A stretch of 64,000 nucleotides of DNA from Paracoccaceae bacterium. GTDB taxonomy: Bacteria; Pseudomonadota; Alphaproteobacteria; Rhodobacterales; Rhodobacteraceae. The notes below the pieces were generated by a model. That model was not told the origin of the DNA and did no database searches. It saw only the letters and a program-made list of their open reading frames with translations. Position 1 is the first letter of the stretch. Each line of letters opens with the position of its first letter. This document shows positions 9,348 through 18,024 of the stretch, in pieces. The DNA is taken from contig JACVZW010000019.1 in the NCBI GenBank assembly GCA_014654775.1, positions 1 through 64,000 of the forward strand. Reading direction: 5' to 3'. The translations under genes were made by a program, and so were the position numbers.

Positions 9348-9518
9348 GAAAGGAGGTGATCCAGTGTCTAGAGCTACATTGGAGAGAGGTGTCGGGACAG
9401 TCAGGGGGATCGTTTTCTGAGGGCAGCCCCTCAGTCGACAGTCTACCTGATTGGGCTTGAAACCTAACTGGCCCATCTCCTTGGATCTCGGAAAGGGTCG
9501 CCGTCACGGCGACCCTTT
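9348..9518 (+). ncRNA. Candidate structured small RNA with a 17-nt complement to the 16S rRNA 3' end
   Basis: The 250 bp between the queuosine transporter and arfB contain an unusually ordered element. At 9348-9364 lies GAAAGGAGGTGATCCAG, which is complementary to the 3' end of 16S rRNA including the anti-Shine-Dalgarno. It is followed by hairpins CTGAGG/CCTCAG (9417-9434) and TGGGC/GCCCA (9452-9475), and finally a strong intrinsic terminator (9492-9520). The first part also contains an 18-codon reading frame (9364-9420). It is either a leader/peptide mRNA or a regulatory RNA. A TTGACG hexamer at 9300 is a possible -35, but no convincing -10 was found. The 5' boundary is therefore uncertain. 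Confidence 0.45.
9364..9420 (+). CDS. Possible 18-residue peptide behind a maximal Shine-Dalgarno sequence
   Basis: A GTG codon follows GGAGG with 7 nt spacing, in a context (AAAGGAGGTGATCCA) that gives near-maximal pairing to 16S rRNA. The frame reads VSRATLERGVGTVRGIVF and stops at 9418-9420. The stop codon lies in the 5' arm of the hairpin at 9417-9434, an arrangement seen in leader peptides and attenuators. No family is recognised. The frame ends far before arfB and a terminator separates them, so it is not a leader in the classical sense of controlling a coding gene within the same transcript. Expression is an inference from the ribosome-binding site alone. Confidence 0.4.
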   Translation: MSRATLERGVGTVRGIVF

Positions 9519-9520
9519 CT
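9492..9520 (+). terminator. Strong intrinsic terminator
   Basis: A perfect 12-bp stem, AAAGGGTCGCCG with CGGCGACCCTTT, has a 3-nt loop (TCA) and is followed by a pyrimidine-rich CTCTT. It ends the candidate RNA at 9348 and/or the queuosine transporter transcript, and lies 31 bp before arfB. Confidence 0.85.
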
Positions 9521-9550
9521 CTTATGAACTGCGACCGCTCTCAACGTGCC

Positions 9551-9976
9551 ATGCTGCGCATCACCGACACCATCGCCCTCGCCGACTGGGAACTGACGGA
9601 GCAATTCGTCCGCTCTTCCGGCCCCGGCGGTCAGAACGTCAACAAGGTCTCCACCGCCGTCGAACTCCGCTTCGAGGCGGAGCGTTCCCCTCATCTTCCC
9701 GCCCCGGTGAAGGCGCGGCTGAAACGTCTGGCCGGGCGGCGCTGGACGACCGAAGGCGCCATCGTCCTGCAGGTTGACGAAACCCGCAGTCAGGCCCGCA
9801 ACCGCGAAATCGCACGCGAGAGGCTGGCCGATCTGATCCGGCAGGCGCTGGTGGCACCCAAACGCCGCATCGCGACCAAGCCCACGCTTGGCAGCCAGCG
9901 CCGCCGCCTCGCCGCCAAATCGGTGCGGGGCGAGGTGAAATCCCTTCGCGGCAAGGTCGAGGGTGAGGATGACTGA
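9551..9976 (+). CDS. arfB: Alternative ribosome-rescue factor ArfB (peptidyl-tRNA hydrolase, YaeJ)
   Basis: A 141-residue class-I release-factor-like protein lacking codon-recognition domains. The catalytic GGQ loop is in SSGPGGQNVNKVST near residues 21-34, and the C-terminal tail is basic (KRRIATKPTLGSQRRRLAAK). In E. coli ArfB this kind of tail enters the empty mRNA channel of stalled ribosomes. It releases peptides from non-stop complexes. The ATG at 9551 (MLRITDTIAL) matches the family start; an upstream ATG at 9524 sits right against the terminator without a Shine-Dalgarno sequence. The stop overlaps the start of the next gene (ATG at 9969), suggesting coupling. Confidence 0.93.
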   Translation: MLRITDTIALADWELTEQFVRSSGPGGQNVNKVSTAVELRFEAERSPHLPAPVKARLKRLAGRRWTTEGAIVLQVDETRSQARNREIARERLADLIRQALVAPKRRIATKPTLGSQRRRLAAKSVRGEVKSLRGKVEGEDD

Positions 9977-10898
9977 CACCCGCGCCACCGCGGCCGCCGC
10001 CCTCTGGCGCGGTAGGCCCACCCGACTGATCGGCGCGCGCGAGAATGCCGTTTATGAAATGGCCCTGCCCGACGGCAGCCGTGCCGCCCTCCGCCTGCAC
10101 CGCGCGGGCTATCAAGACGCGGCGGCGATCCGCTCTGAACTCTGGTGGTGCGATGCGCTGTCGGCCCTCGGCCTGCCCGTCCCCGCCCCCTTGCCGCTTC
10201 CCGATGGCGACCTGCTCGCAACGCTTGCCGATGGCCGCCACGCCTCGGCCATCCGTTGGCTGGAGGGCGCACCGCTCGGCGCGGCGGGCCGTCCGCTGGC
10301 CCAACCCGTCGCACAGCAGATCGACCTTCACATCCGAATTGGGAAGCTGCTGCGCACCCTGCATGAGTCCAGCGATCGGCTGATAAGGCCAGAAAGCTTC
10401 ACCCGCCCCGCCTGGGATCTTGACGGCCTGATGGGCGAGGCCCCGCTCTGGGGCCGTTTCTGGGAACATCCCCACGCGACGCCTGCACAGCTTTCGGCAC
10501 AATGTGCGGCACGAAACACGGCACAGGCGATGATCGCCCGCCACGCCGCCGAAGGCGGCAGCTTCGGTCTGATCCATGCCGATGTGCTGCGCGAAAATGT
10601 GCTGGTGTCCCAAGGGGATATCGCCCTCATCGACTTCGATGACAGCGGTTTTGGCTTCCGCCTCTACGATCTGGGCACGGTTCTGTCGCAGAATCAATAC
10701 GAACCCGCCCGCGACGACCTTCGCGACGCGTTGATGGCAGGATACGGCACGCAAGACGTTGAAATGGTAGAGGTTTTCACGATGGCCCGTATCCTCGCGT
10801 CGGTCGGCTGGACAATCCCGCGCCTTGCGCCGGACGATCCCATCCACCAAAGCCACCTCGCCCGCGCCGACCTGATCATCCGCCGCCTCCTCGGCTAG
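9969..10898 (+). CDS. Phosphotransferase enzyme family protein (APH/homoserine kinase II-like)
   Basis: A 309-residue eukaryotic-type kinase fold protein. It has an N-lobe with [14 protein letters not shown] and [11 protein letters not shown] (nucleotide-binding strand with its Lys equivalent), a catalytic loop [14 protein letters not shown] and a metal-binding [17 protein letters not shown]. These are the HxDxxxxN and DFD patterns of the APH/choline-kinase/SrkA group. The substrate is unknown; relatives phosphorylate homoserine, choline, aminoglycosides or proteins. The start at 9969 follows a GAGGG Shine-Dalgarno with 5 nt spacing; an in-frame GTG at 9963 is also possible. It is coupled to arfB and convergent with pncB, overlapping it by 4 bp. 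Confidence 0.85.
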   Translation: MTDTRATAAAALWRGRPTRLIGARENAVYEMALPDGSRAALRLHRAGYQDAAAIRSELWWCDALSALGLPVPAPLPLPDGDLLATLADGRHASAIRWLEGAPLGAAGRPLAQPVAQQIDLHIRIGKLLRTLHESSDRLIRPESFTRPAWDLDGLMGEAPLWGRFWEHPHATPAQLSAQCAARNTAQAMIARHAAEGGSFGLIHADVLRENVLVSQGDIALIDFDDSGFGFRLYDLGTVLSQNQYEPARDDLRDALMAGYGTQDVEMVEVFTMARILASVGWTIPRLAPDDPIHQSHLARADLIIRRLLG

Positions 10899-12184
10899 AC
10901 CACCACCTCCACCGCCGCCTGAGCCCCCACCCCGAAGACGCGCTTGTACCGCTCGATCTCGGCCTGTGGTCCCATCGCCTTGTTGGGGTTGTCCGATAGC
11001 TTCACCGTAGGCCGCCCATTGGCCGAAACTGCCTTGCAGACAAGGCTGAACGGCGCCAGCCGATCCCCTGCCAAGCCCCGGAAATCATTAGTCAACATCG
11101 TGCCCCACCCGAACGACACCTTGACCCGCCCGTGAAACTGCCGATGCAGTTCCTCGATCTTTTCGACATCCAGCCCGTCGGAAAAGATCACCAGTTTCTG
11201 GGTCGGATCTTCTCCCCGTGCTTTCCACCAGCGGATCGCTGTTTCCGCCCCCTGCGCGGGGTCACCGGAATCGATGCGGATACCGGTCCAAGTCGTTAAC
11301 CAGTCAGGCGCATTCCGCAGGAATCCTTCCGTCCCATAGGTATCCGGCAGGATGATCCGAAGGTTGCCGTCATGCTCTTCATGCCAGTCGGCAAGCACCT
11401 GATAGGGGGCCTGCGCCAGTTCCGCATCGCTTTCCGCCAAGGCCGAATAGACCATGGGCAATTCATGTGCATTGGTCCCGATCGCTTCGATATCGCGCTT
11501 CATCGCGATCCGGCAGTTCGAGGTGCCGATGAATGTCTCGCCCAACCCTTCCTGCATCGCCTGAACGCACCAGTCCTGCCAAAGGAATGAATGCCTCCTG
11601 CGCGTCCCGAAATCCGCGATCTTCAGCGTTTCCAGAGACTTTAGCCGCTCGACCTTCTCCCACAGCCGCGTCATGGCGCGCGCATAGAGGATCTGCAATT
11701 CGAACTTGCCCATTCCCTTCAAAACGGCACGCGACCGCAATTCCATCAGCACTGCCAATGCCGGGATCTCCCACAGCATCACCTCGGGCCAAGACCCTTC
11801 GAAGGTCAGTTCATACTGGCCGTCGCGTTTTTCCAGATGGTAGGGCGGCAGCCTAAGTGCCTCGAACCATTCCATGAAATCGGGGCGGAACATCTGGCGC
11901 TTGCCATAGAACATGTTCCCGCGCAGCCATGTGCTCTCTCCGCGCGACAGCGACAGCGACCGCACGTGATCCAGTTGCTCACGCAGCTCGCCCTCGTCGA
12001 TCAGATCGGCCAGACGAACCGAGGCGCTTCGGTTGATCAGCGAGAAGGTGACGGTCGTCTCCGGCTTGTTCCGGAAGATCGACTGGCACATGAGCAGCTT
12101 GTAAAAATCGGTGTCGATCAGGGACCGAACGATCGGATCGATCTTCCAGTTGTGGTTGTGAACCCGGGTGGCGATATCGACCAC
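10895..12184 (-). CDS. pncB: Nicotinate phosphoribosyltransferase
   Basis: A 429-residue enzyme that converts nicotinic acid and PRPP into nicotinate mononucleotide in the NAD salvage pathway. Typical segments are [14 protein letters not shown] near residues 24-37, the phosphoribosyl site region FGTRRRHSF with a conserved His, [30 protein letters not shown], and [11 protein letters not shown] near the end. The length fits the proteobacterial PncB group. The start ([11 protein letters not shown]) lies 1 bp after the stop of pncA on the same strand, so pncA-pncB form a natural operon that turns nicotinamide to nicotinate and then to NaMN. Confidence 0.96.
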   Translation of the reverse strand: MVDIATRVHNHNWKIDPIVRSLIDTDFYKLLMCQSIFRNKPETTVTFSLINRSASVRLADLIDEGELREQLDHVRSLSLSRGESTWLRGNMFYGKRQMFRPDFMEWFEALRLPPYHLEKRDGQYELTFEGSWPEVMLWEIPALAVLMELRSRAVLKGMGKFELQILYARAMTRLWEKVERLKSLETLKIADFGTRRRHSFLWQDWCVQAMQEGLGETFIGTSNCRIAMKRDIEAIGTNAHELPMVYSALAESDAELAQAPYQVLADWHEEHDGNLRIILPDTYGTEGFLRNAPDWLTTWTGIRIDSGDPAQGAETAIRWWKARGEDPTQKLVIFSDGLDVEKIEELHRQFHGRVKVSFGWGTMLTNDFRGLAGDRLAPFSLVCKAVSANGRPTVKLSDNPNKAMGPQAEIERYKRVFGVGAQAAVEVVV

Positions 12185-12185
12185 G

Positions 12186-12794
12186 TCACTCCTCCAGCGC
12201 GACGCCCGCCGCGCGCATCTCTTCGCTCATCCGTGCCAGTGATCCGCCAAGGTCGATCCCCCGGCAGGCCCCCAGCAGAACCCGCGCCCGCAGGCCCAGC
12301 CGTGCCGCATCCAGCGCCGAATAGGCCACGCAGAAATCCGTGGCCAGACCGACAAAGGTGACAGCTGTGATCCCCCGCGCGCTCAGGTAACCATTCAGGC
12401 CCGTCGTCGTGCTACGGTCATTCTCGAAAAAGGCGGAGTAGCTATCGATCGCGACGCGAAACCCCTTCCGGATGATCAGATCGGCCGGATCGGTGCGCAA
12501 ATCGCTGTGAAACGCCGCCCCTGTCGTGCCCTGCACGCAATGATCGGGCCAGAGCGTTTGCGGGCCGTAAGACATTGTTAAGGTTTCAAAAGGGGCGTGG
12601 CCCGGGTGATTGGACGCGAAAGAAGAATGGTCGGCCGGGTGCCAGTCCTGCGTCAGGATCACGGTTTGGAAATCATCCATCAACCCATTGACACGATTGA
12701 TGATTTCATCGCCTTCCGCCACCGCAAGCGCGCCGCCTGGACAGAAATCATTCTGGATGTCGATGACAATTAGGGCTTCGTCGGCGGGGCGCAT
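12186..12794 (-). CDS. pncA: Nicotinamidase (pyrazinamidase)
   Basis: A 202-residue isochorismatase-fold amidase that deaminates nicotinamide to nicotinate. Visible features are the catalytic Asp in [14 protein letters not shown] near residue 10-20, the metal-site motif [16 protein letters not shown], the catalytic Lys region IIRKGF and the nucleophilic Cys in [13 protein letters not shown] near residue 160. The ATG at 12794 is used; a GTG one codon earlier (12797) would add one residue. It is the first gene of the pncA-pncB unit and is divergent from trhO with a 103-bp shared upstream region. Confidence 0.96.
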   Translation of the reverse strand: MRPADEALIVIDIQNDFCPGGALAVAEGDEIINRVNGLMDDFQTVILTQDWHPADHSSFASNHPGHAPFETLTMSYGPQTLWPDHCVQGTTGAAFHSDLRTDPADLIIRKGFRVAIDSYSAFFENDRSTTTGLNGYLSARGITAVTFVGLATDFCVAYSALDAARLGLRARVLLGACRGIDLGGSLARMSEEMRAAGVALEE

Positions 12795-12897
12795 CACGGG
12801 CCTCTCGGCAGGGTCAATGCACTTGCCTAGGAAACCCCTGCAGCGACGTCAATGGGAACAGCTTGAATCCGAAGGGAAACGGGTGCATCCCCGACCC

Positions 12898-13800
12898 ATG
12901 CTGATCGTCGCCGCGCTCTATCATTTCACCCGCTTTCCCGACCCGGCCGCCCTGCGCGGGCCGCTCCTTGACCTTTGCCTCACCCAAGGTGTGAAGGGGT
13001 CGCTCCTCCTTGCGGGCGAGGGGATCAACGGCACCATCGCCGGACCACGGCGTGGGATCGATGCCGTCCTCGCCCATATCCGCGCCCTTCCCGGCTGCAC
13101 CGATCTCGACTGGAAGGAAAGCCACGCCCCGACGATGCCTTTCGGAAAGATGAAGGTGAAGCTGAAGCGCGAGATCGTCACCATGGGGCAACCCGACGTC
13201 GACCCGCAGGCGGGCGTCGGCAGTTATGTCTCGCCCGCCGAATGGAACGCTCTGATCTCGGCCCCTGATGTGGCAGTGATCGACACGCGCAACGATTACG
13301 AAGTTGCCATCGGCACCTTCGAGGGTGCCATCGATCCCGGCACCCGCAGTTTCAGCCAATTTCCCCACTGGTGGGAGGCGAACAGGGACCGCTTCCACAA
13401 CAAGCGGATCGCCATGTTCTGCACGGGGGGTATCCGCTGCGAGAAGTCAACGAATTTCCTTCTTCAGCAAGGGGTTGAGAACGTCTATCACCTGAAGGGA
13501 GGTATCCTGAAATACCTCGAGGATGTCCCGCAGGATCAATCGATGTGGCAGGGCGAGTGTTTCGTCTTTGATCAGCGCGTTTCGGTCGGCCACGGGCTGG
13601 TTCCCGGCACCCTGTCCTCCTGCGGCGCTTGCCGCCGTCCCGTCACGGCCGAAGGGCGCGGCGATCCGGCCTATGAGGAAGGCGTCTGCTGCCCCGCTTG
13701 CAAGGACGAGTACACCCCCGCCGACCGCGACCGCTTCCGCGAACGCCAGCGTCAGATGAAACTGGCCGAGGCGCGGGGCGAGCCACACCTCGGCGCGTGA
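12898..13800 (+). CDS. trhO: Oxygen-dependent tRNA uridine(34) hydroxylase TrhO (YceA, rhodanese family)
   Basis: A 300-residue protein that, in characterised relatives, hydroxylates wobble U34 of tRNA to ho5U using O2. An N-terminal ferredoxin-like domain (about 1-95, with LLAGEGINGTIAG) precedes a rhodanese domain (about 115-215) whose active-site Cys is near 175 in FCTGGIRCEK. A C-terminal zinc-like Cys cluster follows (SSCGACRRP and GVCCPACKDEY). The start is uncertain: the ATG at 12898 has no good Shine-Dalgarno, whereas a GTG at 12883 is preceded by AAGGGA. It is convergent with the ABC ATPase gene, with 3 bp between stops. Confidence 0.93.
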   Translation: MLIVAALYHFTRFPDPAALRGPLLDLCLTQGVKGSLLLAGEGINGTIAGPRRGIDAVLAHIRALPGCTDLDWKESHAPTMPFGKMKVKLKREIVTMGQPDVDPQAGVGSYVSPAEWNALISAPDVAVIDTRNDYEVAIGTFEGAIDPGTRSFSQFPHWWEANRDRFHNKRIAMFCTGGIRCEKSTNFLLQQGVENVYHLKGGILKYLEDVPQDQSMWQGECFVFDQRVSVGHGLVPGTLSSCGACRRPVTAEGRGDPAYEEGVCCPACKDEYTPADRDRFRERQRQMKLAEARGEPHLGA

Positions 13801-13803
13801 TGC

Positions 13804-14859
13804 TCAGCGCAGGCGCAGCCCGGTCTCGTTGAAGAAGAGCGCGTCACCAGCATCGAAACCGATGCCCACCTGCGTGCCGATGGCCGGAATCACGTCGCCT
13901 TTCGATTCGATCACCAGCTTTTCGCCGCTGGCGGCAGTGACGTGGATATAGCTCACACCCCCCAGCGCCTCGGTCATCTCTACGCGATGCGTGCTGCCCT
14001 CAGTCACCCGCAGATGCTGCGGGCGAAGGCCGACTTCCACCTTGGCACCCGCCCCCGGCAGGGCGACCCCAGCGGCAACCGATGCCGAAAGCCCCGGTGC
14101 GGCCACGCTGCCGACCCCTTCCACCTTGCCGGCGACAAAGTTCATCGCCGGACTGCCGATGAAGCCCGCCACAAAGCGGTTGTCCGGATTATGATAGAGT
14201 TCCAAGGGCTTGCCCACCTGCTCTACCTTGCCCTTGCGCAGCACGACGATCTTGTCGGCCAGCGTCATCGCTTCCACCTGATCATGGGTGACGTAGATCA
14301 TCGTGGCCCCGATTTCGCGGTGCAGGCGGGCGATTTCCACCCGCATCTCCACCCGCAACTCGGCGTCAAGGTTCGACAGCGGCTCGTCGAAAAGAAAGAC
14401 TTCCGGCCCCCGCACAATGGCTCGTCCGATGGCAACGCGCTGGCGCTGACCGCCCGACAGGGCTTTGGGCTTGCGGGACAAAAGCTCGTCCAGTTTGAGG
14501 ATGCGCGCGGCCTCGGCCACCTTGCGGTCAATCTCGGCCTTTGGGTGGCCGGTCATCTTCAGCCCGAAACCCATGTTCTCCGCCACGGTCATATGGGGGT
14601 ACAGGGCATAGGTCTGGAACACCATCGCCACCCCACGCTCCGACGGGTCGGCCATGGTGACGTCACGGTTGCCAATGCGGATCGTGCCTTCCGATGTCTC
14701 TTCCAGCCCTGCCACCATGCGCAGCAGCGTGGACTTGCCGCAGCCTGAAGGGCCGACGAAGACGCAGAACTCCCCGTCCTCGATCGTCAGGTCCACCCCA
14801 TGGATGACCTGTGCTTCGCCAAATCGCTTGACGACTTTCTGCAGCGTGACCCCAGACAT
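13804..14859 (-). CDS. Sugar ABC transporter ATP-binding protein (UgpC/MsmK/MalK type)
   Basis: A 351-residue ATPase with Walker A GPSGCGKS near residue 37, Q-loop [13 protein letters not shown], signature [17 protein letters not shown], Walker [17 protein letters not shown] and H-loop YVTHDQ. A C-terminal TOBE/MalK-like regulatory domain (about 240-350) shows FIGSPAMNF and GLRPQHLRV. It probably energises the permease pair at 17079-18870, which has no ATPase of its own. The Met at 14859 is preceded by a GGGAGGGG Shine-Dalgarno. It lies 16 bp after the IclR gene on the same strand, so regulator and ATPase are likely co-transcribed and divergent from the rest of the operon. Confidence 0.94.
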   Translation of the reverse strand: MSGVTLQKVVKRFGEAQVIHGVDLTIEDGEFCVFVGPSGCGKSTLLRMVAGLEETSEGTIRIGNRDVTMADPSERGVAMVFQTYALYPHMTVAENMGFGLKMTGHPKAEIDRKVAEAARILKLDELLSRKPKALSGGQRQRVAIGRAIVRGPEVFLFDEPLSNLDAELRVEMRVEIARLHREIGATMIYVTHDQVEAMTLADKIVVLRKGKVEQVGKPLELYHNPDNRFVAGFIGSPAMNFVAGKVEGVGSVAAPGLSASVAAGVALPGAGAKVEVGLRPQHLRVTEGSTHRVEMTEALGGVSYIHVTAASGEKLVIESKGDVIPAIGTQVGIGFDAGDALFFNETGLRLR

Positions 14860-14875
14860 GCTTTCCCCTCCCTGA

Positions 14876-15658
14876 TTATCCCTGTTCCGGAAAGCGCCAG
14901 CTTTCCGCCTCGGCCGCGATACGTGCCGCGGTGTCCTTGATGCGCCCCGCCCCTGCCTCAAGCTCGGTCAGCGAGGTGCGCGCCGTTGTCGATGTGACCG
15001 ACAGCGCACCGATCACCCGCCCGGTGCGGGTCAAGATCGGAACGGCGCAGCAGATGATTCCCGGTTCATGTTCCTCTCGGTCGAAGGCATGGCCGCGGGC
15101 GCGAATCGCCAGCAACTCCGCCTTCAGGCTTTCGGGCGTATCCAGCGTCTGGGGCGTGAAGCTGTGAAAGCTCTGGCGTTGGAGGGCGCGTTCCAGTGCC
15201 TCATCCGGCAGGAAGGCAAGCATCGCCTTGCCGACCCCGGTGCAATAGGCCGGGCCCACCTTGCCGGCCTGTGCGAACATCTCCACCGGCTTGGTCGCGT
15301 TGCGCTTATCGACATAAAGCACCTGTCCATTGTCAAGCTGCGCAAGATGGATCGTTTCGCCGGTTTCGGCTGCCAATTCATCAAGATAGGGCCGCGCAAT
15401 CGGTGCCAGTGAAGACGTCGCCCAGGCCGCATGGGCAAGGCGCAAAAGCCTGACGCCAAGCGCATAGGTCTGACGGTCCGCGTCGTAAGACAGCATGCCC
15501 TGATGCGTCAGGGTTTGGATCAGGCGATAGAGGGTGGCCTTGGGATAGGCTGCCGTCGCAAGCAGTTCGGTAAAGCGAACGGGCCGCCCCGCGCCCGCCA
15601 CAAGGTCGAGCACGTCAAGCGCCTTTCCGACTGTCCCGTCGCCCTGATCTGCCGACAT
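14876..15658 (-). CDS. IclR family transcriptional regulator of the galactoside operon
   Basis: A 260-residue regulator with an N-terminal winged helix-turn-helix (about 8-68, recognition region [13 protein letters not shown]) and a C-terminal IclR effector domain (about 80-250, with [13 protein letters not shown] and [12 protein letters not shown]). The gene is divergent from the solute-binding protein gene of the sugar operon and shares a 101-bp intergenic region with a strong promoter and a GTTTCA/TGGAAC near-palindrome. This makes it the probable local repressor or activator. The inducer is likely a galactoside or a De Ley-Doudoroff intermediate (inference). ATG at 15658 preferred; GTG at 15661 is adjacent. 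Confidence 0.9.
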   Translation of the reverse strand: MSADQGDGTVGKALDVLDLVAGAGRPVRFTELLATAAYPKATLYRLIQTLTHQGMLSYDADRQTYALGVRLLRLAHAAWATSSLAPIARPYLDELAAETGETIHLAQLDNGQVLYVDKRNATKPVEMFAQAGKVGPAYCTGVGKAMLAFLPDEALERALQRQSFHSFTPQTLDTPESLKAELLAIRARGHAFDREEHEPGIICCAVPILTRTGRVIGALSVTSTTARTSLTELEAGAGRIKDTAARIAAEAESWRFPEQG

Positions 15659-15678
15659 CACTCGACCTCGCGTTCCAG

Positions 15679-15707
15679 TTGACAGCCTAGACGATACGCA
15701 CCATAGT
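15679..15707 (+). promoter_or_regulatory. Predicted housekeeping promoter of the galactoside operon
   Basis: A perfect -35 TTGACA at 15679-15684 is separated by 17 bp from CATAGT (4 of 6 matches to TATAAT) at 15702-15707. It points toward the solute-binding protein gene, giving a predicted leader of about 45 nt. It is among the best sigma-70 matches seen in this GC-rich window. Confidence 0.65.
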
Positions 15708-15726
15708 TTTCAATATTCAAGACTAA

Positions 15727-15743
15727 GTTTCACATAATGGAAC
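15727..15743. promoter_or_regulatory. Candidate IclR operator
   Basis: GTTTCACATAATGGAAC is a near-palindrome with half-sites GTTYCA and TGRAAC spaced by 5 bp, the general form of IclR-family operators. It lies about 15-30 bp downstream of the predicted transcription start of the sugar operon, a position suited to repression. A weaker related sequence (GTTTTCA...TCAAGAC) overlaps the -10 side at about 15706-15723. Confidence 0.5.
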
Positions 15744-15759
15744 CAAACGGGAGGAAACC

Positions 15760-17013
15760 ATGGTCCATAGAAAAGCGGGCGCGTTGGCGCTGGTGGCGGC
15801 GTTGCTCATGTCGACATCTGCCATTGCGCAGGACAAGCGCGTCGTCACCTGGAATGCAGACTACGATCCGATCCCGTTGGCGGCTGCCGAAGCCCTCATC
15901 GCAGACTTCGAGGCCGCAAACCCCGAGATCGACGTCCAACTGACCAACTTCGACCACGAAGCCTACAAGAACGCGATCCGCAACTTCCTGACCGCCGATC
16001 CCCCGGATCTGGCCAACTGGTACGCTGCGAACCGCATGCGCCCCTTCGTCGAGGCTGGCCTCTTCGCCGATATCTCGGACGTCTGGGCAAACAACGGGCT
16101 GAATGAGTCGCTGGCCTCTTCGGTCCTGTCGTCCACGATCGATGGCAAGCAATATGCAATCCCCTACACCTACTACCAGTGGGGCATCTACTATAACCGC
16201 GACGCCTATGCCGCTGCTGGCGTGGAGCTTCCGGGCGAAGGTGGCGTGACCTGGGAACAGTTCCTTGCCAACTGCGAAAAGTTCAAGGCGGCCGAGATCG
16301 ACTGCGTGACCACCGGTTCCAGCGCGCTGTGGCCCGTGGCGGGTATCTTCGACTATCTGAGCCTGCGCACCAACGGCTATCAGTTCCACAGCGATCTCGC
16401 CGCAGGCAGGATTTCGTGGACCTCGCCCGAAACCCGCGCCGTCTTCGCTGAATTCGCGAAGCTGCAGCCCTATGTCACCGCGAACCATGCCGCGATCGAC
16501 TGGCAGGATGCCGCTGCGATCTTCGTGCAGAACAAGGCGGCCCATTATGTCATGGGTAACTTCGCTGTCGGCGTCTTCAAGGAAGGCGGGATGACGAATG
16601 ACAACCTCGGCTTCATGGTGTTCCCGGAAATCACGCCCGGCATCGCCCGCGCCGAAGAAGCGCCGACCGACACGATCCACCTGACCAGCGGGGCGAAGAA
16701 CCCCGATGATGCGAAGACGTTCCTGGCCTATATCGCCAGCGCCGAAGCGCAGTCCAAGTGGAACGCGGCCGTTGGCCAGTTGCCCACCAACAAAGACGCG
16801 ACGGTCGATCCGGCCGATCCGTTCCTGACGGCGGGCTTCCAGGCACTGTCCACCGCGACGGGCGGCATCGCCCAGTTCTGGGACCGCGACGCGGATGCCG
16901 AATACGCCAAGGCCGGGATGGAGGGGTTCCAGCAGTTCCTCGTCCAGCCCGACCAGCTTGAAGCGATCCTCGAACGGCTGGAGCAGACCCGTCTGCGTCT
17001 CTACCCGCAGTGA
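15760..17013 (+). CDS. Extracellular sugar-binding protein of an ABC transporter (family 1)
   Basis: A 417-residue periplasmic solute-binding protein with a cleavable signal peptide (MVHRKAGALALVAALLMSTS, then AIAQ). The mature protein follows the family-1 sugar-binding pattern: VVTWNADYDPIPLAAAEAL, LIADFEAANPEIDVQL, then a hinge region with YAIPYTYYQWGIYYNRDAY. The operon contains alpha- and beta-galactosidases, so galactosides such as melibiose, raffinose-type sugars or lactose are plausible ligands (inference). The start is fixed by a GGGAGG Shine-Dalgarno 5-10 nt upstream. It is the first gene of the operon, and a hairpin directly after it may leave it expressed more than the permeases. 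Confidence 0.94.
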   Translation: MVHRKAGALALVAALLMSTSAIAQDKRVVTWNADYDPIPLAAAEALIADFEAANPEIDVQLTNFDHEAYKNAIRNFLTADPPDLANWYAANRMRPFVEAGLFADISDVWANNGLNESLASSVLSSTIDGKQYAIPYTYYQWGIYYNRDAYAAAGVELPGEGGVTWEQFLANCEKFKAAEIDCVTTGSSALWPVAGIFDYLSLRTNGYQFHSDLAAGRISWTSPETRAVFAEFAKLQPYVTANHAAIDWQDAAAIFVQNKAAHYVMGNFAVGVFKEGGMTNDNLGFMVFPEITPGIARAEEAPTDTIHLTSGAKNPDDAKTFLAYIASAEAQSKWNAAVGQLPTNKDATVDPADPFLTAGFQALSTATGGIAQFWDRDADAEYAKAGMEGFQQFLVQPDQLEAILERLEQTRLRLYPQ

Positions 17014-17023
17014 TCTGACAACG

Positions 17024-17056
17024 CGGGCGTCCCCTGATCCGGGGGGCGCCCGTTTT
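17024..17056 (+). terminator. Intra-operon hairpin (attenuator-like terminator)
   Basis: GGGCG(T)CCCC and GGGG(GG)CGCCC can pair across a short loop (TGATCC) and are followed by TTTT at 17053-17056. It lies between the binding-protein gene and the first permease gene. Such partial terminators commonly set a high binding-protein to permease ratio. Confidence 0.65.
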
Positions 17057-17078
17057 CTGTTCCGGTGGGGGGAGAGAG

Positions 17079-18023
17079 ATGGCACAGGCAACACAGATGG
17101 CTTCGGCGCCCCCGGATCATCGTACGGTCCGGCGTTGGAACCAGCGAACCCTAGCGCCGTGGTTGTTCCTGACGCCGGGGCTGTTCATGTTCGCAGTCTA
17201 TGTGCTCTGGCCCATCGTTGAGAGCATCACGCTGTCTTTCTACGACTGGAACGGCCTCTACAATCAGGACGGCGAATTCACCGGCACCTTCGTCGGCATG
17301 GGCAACTATGCCGAACTGATGACCGATCCGGCCTTCGAAACCTCGCTCTGGAACAACCTGAAGTGGCTGGTCCTGTATATGGCGGCCCTGCCTATCGGTC
17401 TGTTCATCGCGATCTTCTTGAACCAGACGGTCACGGGCATCCGGCTTTACAAATCGCTGTTCTTCTTTCCCTTTGTCATTAGCCAAGTCGTCGTGGGCCT
17501 GATCTTCGCATGGTTTTACGCACCGAATTTCGGGCTGTTCTACCTGTTGACCGAAGCGGTCATGGGTCAGGGCACCGCCATCCTTGCCGACCCTGATCTG
17601 GTCACCTACGGCATCATCGTCGCAGGCCTCTGGCCCCAGATTGCCTATGTGATGATCCTGTACCTGACCGGCCTCAACAACGTCGCCCCGGATCAGATCG
17701 AGGCCGCGCGGTTGGACGGTGCCAAGGGCTGGCGCATGCTGTGGTACGTGGTCCTGCCGCAACTGCGGCCCGCCACCTTCATCGCAGTGATCGTCACTGT
17801 CATCGGGGCGCTGCGCAGCTTCGACCTTGTGTCGATCATGACGACCGGCGGACCCTTCGGATCGTCGCGCGTGCTGTCCTACTACATGTTCGAGATGGCG
17901 CTGGGCGAATTTGGGTTCCGCATGGGCTATGGCGCCGCCATCGCCGTCGTCCTCTTCGCCATCATGATGATCTTCATTTCGGGCTTCATCTGGAAGATGT
18001 GGCGCGACGAGAAGGAGCGCTGA
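17079..18023 (+). CDS. Sugar ABC transporter permease, MalF/UgpA-like
   Basis: A 314-residue inner-membrane permease with six predicted helices, starting with WLFLTPGLFMFAVYVLWPIVESI near residues 30-50. The EAA loop that contacts the ATPase is EAARLDGAKGWRMLWYVVLPQLRP near residue 209-232. The ATG at 17079 has a GGGGGGAGAG Shine-Dalgarno sequence. It is followed after 1 bp by the second permease. It should work with the binding protein at 15760 and the ATPase encoded on the opposite strand at 13804. Confidence 0.94.
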   Translation: MAQATQMASAPPDHRTVRRWNQRTLAPWLFLTPGLFMFAVYVLWPIVESITLSFYDWNGLYNQDGEFTGTFVGMGNYAELMTDPAFETSLWNNLKWLVLYMAALPIGLFIAIFLNQTVTGIRLYKSLFFFPFVISQVVVGLIFAWFYAPNFGLFYLLTEAVMGQGTAILADPDLVTYGIIVAGLWPQIAYVMILYLTGLNNVAPDQIEAARLDGAKGWRMLWYVVLPQLRPATFIAVIVTVIGALRSFDLVSIMTTGGPFGSSRVLSYYMFEMALGEFGFRMGYGAAIAVVLFAIMMIFISGFIWKMWRDEKER

Positions 18024-18024
18024 G

